From assembly GCA_030765735.1 (NCBI GenBank), contig JAVCBZ010000035.1, positions 1-19,698 of the forward strand: a DNA stretch of 19,698 nucleotides, in the 5' to 3' direction. Of this stretch, positions 1 through 9,700 are shown piece by piece. Every line of letters starts with the position of its first letter. Positions within the stretch are counted from its first letter, which is position 1. A model generated the notes under the pieces. That model was given only the letters and a program-made list of their open reading frames with translations, made no database searches and was not told the origin of the DNA. The DNA comes from Candidatus Susulua stagnicola (GTDB taxonomy: Bacteria; Omnitrophota; Gorgyraeia; Duberdicusellales; 4484-171). The position numbers and the translations under genes are program-made.

Positions 1-2
1 AA

Positions 3-731
3 ACCTGCGGACAATTTAATTATATTTGTTCCTCCTCCAAGCCAATCCTCTTTATGCTTTTTCTCATCTCGAGGAGCAATATAGTAATCCGTTTTCAACC
101 AAGGGCCCTCTATCATATTACTTGCAGAAATCCTGTATCTTATTCTATGTTTACGTTTACCTTTTATCTCATAATTCGGCCTATCCCACATCCATAATCT
201 ACCTAAAGCATTTTTAAAAACAATAACATCTTTGTTATACTCCTGTTCGTCTCTTGGATTAACAAGAAATCGCTTCCAGTTAAATACATAATCATTATTA
301 GCCACCCATTGCTTAACCCCTTTCTTAAAAGCTCCAATATCCAAAGTCGCTATTGCAGCTTGAGCAAAATGCTTACCTGTCCACCCATTTACGGCTGTGT
401 AAGCAACCACGAATTTTCCATCAATGATTTCAAGACGCGGATCTTCACAACCCCACTCATCAAAGCTACCGGAAACAGTATTGACTATTGGGTTAGGGAA
501 ACGGATAACATTTTTTGTGTCAAGCTTTCCTTTGTTATCAAGCTTTGCAATAGCCAGCCCTAAACGCGAGATATCATCACTGCCTTGAGCCCTGTAGATA
601 ATATAAATTGTCTTATCATCCGGTTTTATCATAATACTTCCAGGATTAAAAACGCCTTTCTTTTCCCAAGATACGCCTTTACGAGGCGCCATAAACGGCT
701 TCTTTGTAGTTACTAAGTTCTTTATTTTTAT
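3..731 (-). other. GH130-like beta-mannoside phosphorylase domain, cut by window edge (residues 6323-6565)
   Basis: GH130 enzymes cleave beta-mannosides using phosphate, giving mannose 1-phosphate. Here GVFNPGSIMIKPDDKTIYII and YRAQGSDDISRLGLAIAKLD form the first blades of a five-bladed propeller. GCEDPRLEIIDGKFVVAYTA carries the EDPR signature (Glu6418 to Arg6421), and NKDVIVFKNALGRLWMWDRP matches the 'nEKDavlFpekingky.llhRp' segment. YRISASNMIEGPW and DWLGGGTNIIKL fit the later substrate-binding loop. The remaining blades lie beyond the window. It is the only carbohydrate-active domain seen and is separated from the methyltransferase by the double linker. Confidence 0.8.
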
Positions 732-3700
732 TATCGGGCTGCTGGAAGTAAGCTGAACCACCGGCGAGCTGGAGAAGGTAATATCTGATGAATATCTTTT
801 AACAAGTGTTAACCCTTCAGGAACAACCATACGTTTTGGATCCTTATCCATGATTACAACCTGAATCCAGTTTACGTCAGCGACATCTCCTACATAAAAA
901 CTTCCTGAGATAACCTTTGCTCCTTCGTGCGCAAAAATACTCTCTATTTCATCGTTCTTTAGGGTATGGAATGAAAAAGCTGCTGACAATAATGCTTTTT
1001 TGATTAACTCATCATTTATGTTTTTTCTTAAACAAAAAGCATCTACATTATTAATAACTTCTTGATATATTCCGGATATGATTGAAATTGGATGATGCAG
1101 CAGAAATAATGCCTTACCTTCAGAATCTAAAATACGATATACCTCTTTTATAGCCGATTCTTTATCTTCAATATAATTTAAAACAAAAGCGCAAATCGCT
1201 ATATTAAATTCGCCGTCTCCAAAAGGTACAGCTTCTATAGAACTTTTGGTGTGGATTATTTTAGCTTTTCTTCTTCGGGAGGCAAATGGATCAATTATGT
1301 CCATTGTAAACATTTTTATCTTTTCAGAAAAAATATTCGTAATAAAAGAGGCTAAAGCGCCGTTACCGGAACCGATGTCAATAACTTTTGTTTTATGTGT
1401 TTCGTTTTCAATAAACCCCTCAAAGGTTTTTCTAATGAATTCTACCAGTTTGCAATAGCTTAGATTAGAGGAGTTATAAATATTGCGAGATACGGGATCG
1501 TTCAGAATCTTCCAGGCTGATTTCGCATCTAATTCATAAGCAAAAGAGCCCCCACCTCTCACCTTGTTCGAGATCAATCCACCCGTCAGTTTTGTCTTGG
1601 GCGAATTGACCGGTGAGCTGGCAATAAAAGGGAGTTGACCCCTTTGTTTAATGCCTAAAATCTTATTATTCAGCTTCTTAAGTTCGCCCTCCAATTTACC
1701 TCTCCCGCCGCAGCCCGCTGAAAGCATTTTTTGATTCTTGCCTACTTTTTTTGCCAGCCAATATCTAAAATCGGGGTAATACTGAGATAAAGATCCTCTG
1801 ATTTCTTTTATGCCTTCTACTGGCGATGAAGAGCTTAGCCTGGTAAAAAGTATATTTTTATAATTCTTTTCAAATTTTAATCCATATTCAAAGATAAATT
1901 TTTTTCTTTTTTCTTTTTGAGTATATAAGTACTCTTTAACATATCCTAAGGTTACGCCTTCTTCAAAAATATCCCAATCAGCATTCCTGTACCCTAGTGT
2001 ACGTACTTTTATTTTAGTAGTTTTTTTAGCGAGAGAGGGATCACCCTGCAGTAACTTCTTGATGCCAAAAACCCGCAATTCATGTCCTACTCCCAAATAG
2101 CGACGTTTATTACGCTGAGATAGCCTATTCCAAGGTGCTATTTCTAAAACCGCATATTCGCTGACCAAATTTCCGTTGGTATCTCTTAATCCAACGAAAA
2201 GGTCGAGCCAACCTTCAATTTCTAAAAACCCTTTTTGTAAAGAGAATACAAAATATAAACATGGAAGCTCTTTAGTTATGCCTTCAAGAAAATTAGTATA
2301 GTCGCTTATATTTGCTACGTGCTCTGGCAATAAACTGTTTTTTGAAGAAAACCACCTCTTGAAACTCTCAACTGCCGCTTGTTTACTTTGAGCGCTAAGC
2401 TTTACAGCTTTAACTACGGACAGTTTGGCCATTGTTTGTCTTTCAGAAACATTTTCCAAAACAGTCAAATAAGAACTTACTGGCGAGGCGGCAGATCTTC
2501 CTGGTAACTTGTAACGTGTGACTTGCAACTTGTGACGTATTTGCTTCACCGATGAACTGGAATTTTTGCTGGCAGAAAGCAAAACTAAGCCTTTTTGGGC
2601 AAAATGTGCATCTTCTCCCGCACGGCGCAATGATTCAGCGCAAATATTCCCGCACACAAACTCTAAAGCTTTCCATTCGTAATAAAACTCAATCATTTCA
2701 AACAGATTATCCCAATTATATTTTAGGGTAATCTTTCTAAATTCGCATAAAGCCTCCGGATTTAGTTTCGGCGTTTTGTTAACCTCATCAAGAATAACGA
2801 AATTATTCTCCAATCCGTAAATCAATTCTTCGATTTTATCTAAAAGCTCTTTTCTTCTGGGGGTAAGGTCTATCTTGTTTTTCCATTCTGCAAACGAAAT
2901 AATTATATCGGGGCTAAGCAAGCTAGAAAGCATGGAATACACATTACTATCTTCTAAGGCGCGATTCCACCAATTTCCGGCATCCAGGACTAGCTTGTCT
3001 TCTTTTACGCCGGAATACTGATTAAGCAGGCCTGTTTCATAAGGCTCAACTTTTCCGCTTCTTACCGCGCTCTTAAACGCCTCATCAAATGATAAAACAT
3101 CCTTACCATCCTGAGATACCGAACCAAGAACGCGATGAACCGGCGAGGCAGAAAAAGAGGAAGCTAATGAATTTAGGAGGCGAGATATTGATATTTTTTC
3201 TGCTTTTAAATAAAGAAGCGGAGGCCCGCGACCTGAAACACAAACCAGCCAATTTAGCAATGAAGCATTCATATTCGGGTTCTCGGTTACAGCCCAAAAC
3301 TCTAAATCTTTTTTGGGCCGGGCAATAACGTTAATCTGGCCTAAAAACAGTTTAGGATATTCCTTGTTTAAATAACCTGCTATAATATTTTTTATAATCC
3401 AATATGTTCCAGGAATCCTCTTTTGCCTTTTTTCTCGGAAAACCACATTGCTAATTCCAAGCCATGTCTTTTCACTTAAAGGCTGTGTTATTCCCAGTTC
3501 ATTAAACAACCCTTCAAATTTTTCTTTAAACTTTCTTGTATTGTCTGCGTCTATTCTTTTAATTAGTTGTGTTATCGACAATCTAATTAAATTATCATAC
3601 TCTGCCCACAGTTTTCTCGGCACGCCTTCGTCTTCATACCTGAATATTCCGTCATCCCAATCGCTATATTCGCCCCGCCTCGGCCGCCTGCACTCTACTT

Positions 3701-6700
3701 TTGTCGAGTCGTAATCTGAATCAATAAGTTTACGCCACTTTCTAAGAGTTAATCCAAACAAACGTTCGTTTCCGCCCAAGGTTTTATTTAAATTATCATT
3801 CAAGCCCAGGTATAAATAAGCGTATTTTTCCTTACCGGTTTTATCTTTAAACTTTACCTTAAGAAATACTCTATCGGCTTCTTCTTTATAAGATATATTC
3901 TCAGAATACGACATAAATGGCTTAAGCGCCCTGGGCAGACCTTTTCTTGCACTAAAATCACTTAAAGGTTTCATTTCTTCTTCGCTCATTGCGCTATAAT
4001 TTTTCCATTTATTGACTAAACCTGCCTCTCTTCTTTTGCGTCCTGTATTTAAATTGTTCAATATTTGCTTAAGGGCAGTTTTAACTACACGCAGTTTAGC
4101 AACAACGAGTAAATCTCCAGCAAGTAAACATTCTCTTACCTCTTTTATGGCAGGCTTTACCATTTCTCTCTTTATCCGCATTGTCCCCCTGCCCATACCC
4201 GGGCGGGCATTAATCCTGTCTATCTTATTTATAAGGGCATTAACTACCTCATCGGATAAAAATTCTCCCTGGCCTTGACGGCTTCTTAACAGTTGAACCA
4301 TATCTATAATATTCTCTATATCCTTTATCGACCTGCCGATTATAGATACCCCCTTGTTTATACTCCTTAATATATGAAACGGCTGCCGCAGTTTAGCCTC
4401 AGGCAGGCCCGTGATATCTCCTTCTGCCATCCCTAGGGAATGGATAAAATCCTGGTATCTATCCGCTATCCGGGCAGACGAGGATGAGCTTGATTCTTCT
4501 CTTACTCTCTTAAAATAATTCATTATCATGATTTCTGTTTCGGGAGTAAACCGCAAAGAAAACTCATCAGCAAAATGTAATACTCTTGATATGCTCTCTG
4601 GATTTAATGACTCTTCTCTGCCAATTAGCCTCGCTTCCCCTCGCTGTAAATCAGCCCGGCCTCCGAAAGCATCATATATATCCCCATCCAAGTCCATCGC
4701 CATCAAATTAATCGATAATTCCGGGCTTATGACAATAGGTTTATATGTTGAAGAATCAAACATTATTCTGTTCAAGGGGATAGTATGCAGTACTTTTCCT
4801 TTAAAAATTGCCACGCCGTCAGTAAATTGATAATAATCTAAATCAAAATAAGAAGCCAAACCTTCTAATGACTTTTGATCTTGAAGCTGAATATGCATGG
4901 GTGCGGTTTTAATCATAAATACAAGCTCTCTTATCGCATCATCTAAATCCAGAGACACTACAAAGTCTATATCTTTAAAACTCCTGCCCAAAAGCAAATC
5001 CCTCACCAACCCGCCAAAGAAAAAGAATCTTTTTTCGTATTCTGTCCCCTTTAGAATAGTGATGATTTCATTTAACAACTTGTTCTCTATCTTTAGCCTG
5101 GCCGGCGAGCTGGAAGATATGTCTTTTTCTCTTTTTAGAAGTCTTAGAATTTCTTTATTCCATCGCGTAACACGATTTTTCCCTTCCTTTTTAGAACCAT
5201 ACATAGCCATATCAGCCTGTTTGATTAAATCACTTTTTGAATCTATAATATTTTGTGCATTTTCAGCAAAAGCAGGGAAGCTAGAACACCCAATGCTTAC
5301 GGTAATCGGCCGGGTTTTTTCATATTTACGATTAAACACATGTATCTCCACCTCATTCTTGATTCTTTCTCCTAAAGTGTAAGCGCCTTCTATGGAAGTA
5401 TCAGGAAGAATTACGCTAACTTCCTCCCCGCCGTAACGGCAAGCTGCATCTATATCTTTTCTTATAAATTGCTTCAATATTCGAGCAATTTCTCTTAAAA
5501 CTTTATCGCCTATTTGGTGGCCGAGATGATCATTAACTTCTTTAAAATTATCTATATCTAACATCAATAACGATACCGGGGTACCGTAACGAATTGAACG
5601 GGTTATCTCTATGGTTAATTTTTCTTCAAAATACCTTCTGTTGTAAATATTTGTTAAACCGTCATAATCAACCATTATCTTTAGTTCTTTTTGTGCCTGC
5701 TTAAGCTCGTTAATGTCTTTTGAAACCACAGTAATAAAAGCTACCTTACCGTCGAGGCCTCTAACAGGGCTTAAAGTCCGCAGGAAATATTTTTTAACTC
5801 TGGTGCTGAAATACTCATAGCTTATAGACTCACCTTGTTCAACGACATAATCAAGTTTTTCAATAAAGTTTTGTGTATCCTTGAGCGAATGGAAATCAGC
5901 GTATAGTTTTCCTTTTATCTGCTCCATTGATAAACCGCGCCGGAATAGATTATTTGAATTTAAAAAACAATAACGGCTGGCGGTATCCATCAAATATATT
6001 GAATCTTTACTGGACTCCACTAAAGAACGGTACTTCTCTTCGCTTTCTAGAAGGTCTTTATGCTCCTGGCGTAGACGCTCAGTTAACTTATCTATACCAA
6101 TACCAATCAGCATAAACATACTTACCCGTAAAAAATCATTTAAAATACTTATTTCCTTTGTTAGAAATAAACTGTGACTTAAAATTAGAAATAATGACGA
6201 AAATGAAGCCATTAATATAATTTTTCTTCGCCACCAGAGTCCGGAAAGAATAATCGGAATATAAAATAAATGAGCAATGATAGTATCATTTTTGAGCACA
6301 GCGTGAAAATAGGTAGTTAATAGGCAAATACCAATTAAAGAAAACAATATTACTGCCAGCTTAATTTTTTCCTGGTTTAGCTTAAGCATCTGCTTCAATC
6401 GGGCGATATTTTTTCCGGCGGTTAAGCTTGAGGAGGCTAAAGGATCTTTTCCCTGGTCATATATTTCCGTATCCCTTCTATTTAAAACAGGCTTTTTTGT
6501 AAAAAATGTATTCTTTTCTTGTTTGAATACCCTGTTAATCAACTTCTCATCAAGATTATCAGTATAAATATAATATCCAATTTTCTTAGGAGATGCTTCT
6601 TCGGTAACGCCAAAAGTGTTAAACAAACCTATTCGCGGTGAATAAATCCGGCATTTTTCAATTGACTTGTTTAAAGCCCTCTTGAACAAACAGTATAAAA

Positions 6701-9700
6701 GCAGAGTGCCAATTCCAGAACCCCTGTAAGGAAGCTGGACCATAAACTCATATTCCCTGCTGCTTCCGATTATAACCTCGCCCTGCCTTATTATTGCTGC
6801 TAAATAACTGCTCCTTAACCTAAATTCGCTGAAATCTTTAGGGTTAAGCTTTGAAACTGTATAATAGAGGCTTTCGTAATCATTTCCTTTATATACCTCC
6901 TCTGCTTCGTCTTCCTCCCTTATCAAAAATATACCTTTATCATTTTTTATGATTCCGGTGATAACCCCGTATGCTGTCACCAGGCTAGTCTGCTTTGATA
7001 GCGCCTTTAATCGCCGCCTTTCAACTGTATTTTCTAAAGGTGATGAACCTCTTAAACAATTAATATCTATCCCAACTTCTTTTTGTATATTTTTCCAGCC
7101 TATTCTTTGGGCAACCTTTTCAGCTGTTTGCTGAATATTCTGCCGCGTATATTCCCGGTATCCTGCTTCAGTTAACTTCTTGTTTACAATCCGATATGCC
7201 TGGCCAGGCTCTAAAGTCCGCCATAAAATATACCAAAACATTATTTGCGCTTTTTCTTTTGTTCGATATTTTTTGAATTTGCGGTTGATTTTAGCGATTA
7301 AAGTTTTAAATCTTTCTCCTAAGAAAGTATCTTCGATTCCTTCTCCCGGAATCATCTCAGAAAAGAGTCTATCATCGCCGTCTCTTAAAGGCGCATCAAA
7401 GGAAATTTGGCTGCGATAATTATAAGAAAATATTAGCCTTACTCTTTTAGGGCTGATTTTAAAGCTACTCCTTTGAGCGATTTCCTCAGGGGACGGATCA
7501 CGGCCTAATTCTTCTGTTAATCTTTCTCTTATAGCGCGCATTTCCATTACCTGGTGAGAATAATTTCTCGGAGTTTTGACAATGCCGTTGCCATTAGAAC
7601 AGTTATTATTATCTTTTATTTTAGGCACTAAAAATAGGATAATTCCATTCATAGCGTAGTTTCTTAATGAGCGGCCGCCGGCCGGGTCATACTTGGGCGC
7701 TACAGTATCATATAGAAAAAGAAAAACTTCACTTAAAAAATCATCCCCTTCAAAACCATGCCAGCTACTAAGACGATAACAGACAGGTTTTATATCTTCA
7801 AACATAATTAAAGCCAGCTTTTTACAGGCATCACTGTTTCCCTTATCTCTTGCTTCACAAAGCCTTTTCACTTCTTCATCAATCCCGTAATCATTGTTTT
7901 GACGGTTATTGCTTATAGAATCATCGCTCTGTTCCTCAAGCTGGTTGTGATTAATTTCATCGGCAATATTTTCATGCCTATAGTTTTTTTCGCTATGGTT
8001 TTTTGCCGGAAAACAAAGACAATAAGCCCGATAAAGCATTCTTGCCATTTCTAAAGTTAATCCTTCCCAGTTAATTTTCTTAATAATACTTACTGTTAGC
8101 ATATCGGCTCGTAACGGCAGTATGCCCAAACTATCGCCAGCAATGATTTTTAACTCTTCTTCGCCTAATTTTTCAGAAAATATTTTAAAAATTTTATTTA
8201 AACCGGAAAGAAAACCTGATTCAAAAGCCTGTTTTACCATAACCTCAGCATTATCTTCTGCATTAGCAAAAAATAAAATATCCTTTTCCGATATAGATTT
8301 TTTATCTAATGCAGTTTTTATTACTTCATCTATAATGTCTTCCATATTTTGACTGGGTTGTAAAATAATCCCTAATTTTTTACGTATACTCATATAACGG
8401 TAAGTAGTTATATAGCGGGGGTTTTTCCTTACCCTTAAGGCTATCGTGTTTTTGTCAAATCCCAGAGCTAAAAAAATTAAAATTTTTGTTTCGATATCGG
8501 CAAGCAACGTCTTTCCGTAATATTTCTTAATCAGATTATTATATTTATCCCTGTTATACCCGGCAATGAATTCTTCCTCGGCTGCGCTCTTTATCTGGCT
8601 GATAAGTTCACCTTGAATTCCTAACTTCTGTTTGATAATACTGATTGAAGTTCTAATATGAGAAATACTTAAATTCAGTTCAGCGGCTATATCTTCTGCT
8701 GAAACTGTATCTTTATCAATCGCTACCAGCAATAAATCCTGCTCGCCCCGGCTTAGAGGATTTATTAATTTTTGGTCAATTTCTGTGGAGTCATACCATG
8801 CTATCCATCCTTTATCTCTGGCGTATTTAGCAGCATTAAGAAGCTGAGTGTTTCTGTGGATATCCCTGGTCTTGACTATATCTTCAGGCATTTTTTTATA
8901 AATATTATGTTTTCTCATATCTACATATTTTCTATTAGGAAATTTCATAATCTTCTGAATTTCTAAAACTGTCCGGCCTTGTAATGCCAGCTCAAGTATT
9001 TTTATTTCATCGCTATTAAGAGGGTTTTTTTCTTCTCTTTTTATTATTAACAAATCATCTTTTGTTATTTCTTTCTTTTCTAAATACCCCAGCTTAAGCG
9101 CTTTTTTTATGACCCTGTCTAAGCCTGATATTGTCTTTCGCGTTCCCTTTTTTCTCTTTTTATCCACACCGACGCCCAGTTTCCGACGAATATCGCTTAA
9201 AACATTTCTTATCCTTAACCGGCCGGTATTTAACTCATTAGCGGCCTCAGTAAAAATATCATCTTTACCCAAAAGACTATGTTTCACTATTGACTCTAAT
9301 ATCCTAATCTCGCTGGGAATAAGTCTTTCTTTTTTATCTTTGCTTAAAGGCGAACTGCCTATATCTAATTTATCCTGCATATTTTTTAGCACTGTACAAG
9401 AATATTGTTTTACTTGTCGGTATTCCCAGTCAGAAAATTGACCATTGCCCTTATCACTATTACCGTTATCCCCATTATCATTATGATTTAACCGACTCCT
9501 TTTTAGAACCGGAAGAAAGATGCCGCAGGAGCTACTGGCTAAACTTCTTTTATCTTTGATAAAACCCCGGCCTATTCCTTGGGCTTTTTGGCTTAAGAAA
9601 TAATTCAGATAAGCCTGCTGTTCTAACTTATGGCTAGACGGTAAAAAACTAGAAGTCTTCAGGGCAACCTTAAATTCAACTGCCTTAACTTCTCCACCAT

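Noticed and set aside
1265..1359. Plus-strand start at about 1246 as the beginning of a small gene
   Set aside because: It is antisense to motif I and the following strands of the methyltransferase, with no coding support.
2504..2538. CRISPR array
   Set aside because: The units are seven bases, contiguous and without spacers.
3103..3297. Minus-strand frame of 64 codons out of phase with the giant frame
   Set aside because: It overlaps the giant frame fully and has no recognisable features.
4897..5382. Plus-strand open frame of 161 codons
   Set aside because: It lies opposite the GGDEF and nucleotidyltransferase coding sequence, has no recognisable product, and is a shadow of the minus frame.
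7665..7690. GC-rich palindromic string ggccgccggccgg as a regulatory site
   Set aside because: It encodes the conserved DPAGGR segment of sigma region 2; the base composition follows from the codons.
9109..9441. Plus-strand open frame of 110 codons, and other shorter plus-strand frames through the window
   Set aside because: All are antisense to clear minus-strand domains. None shows a family motif or a convincing ribosome binding site.
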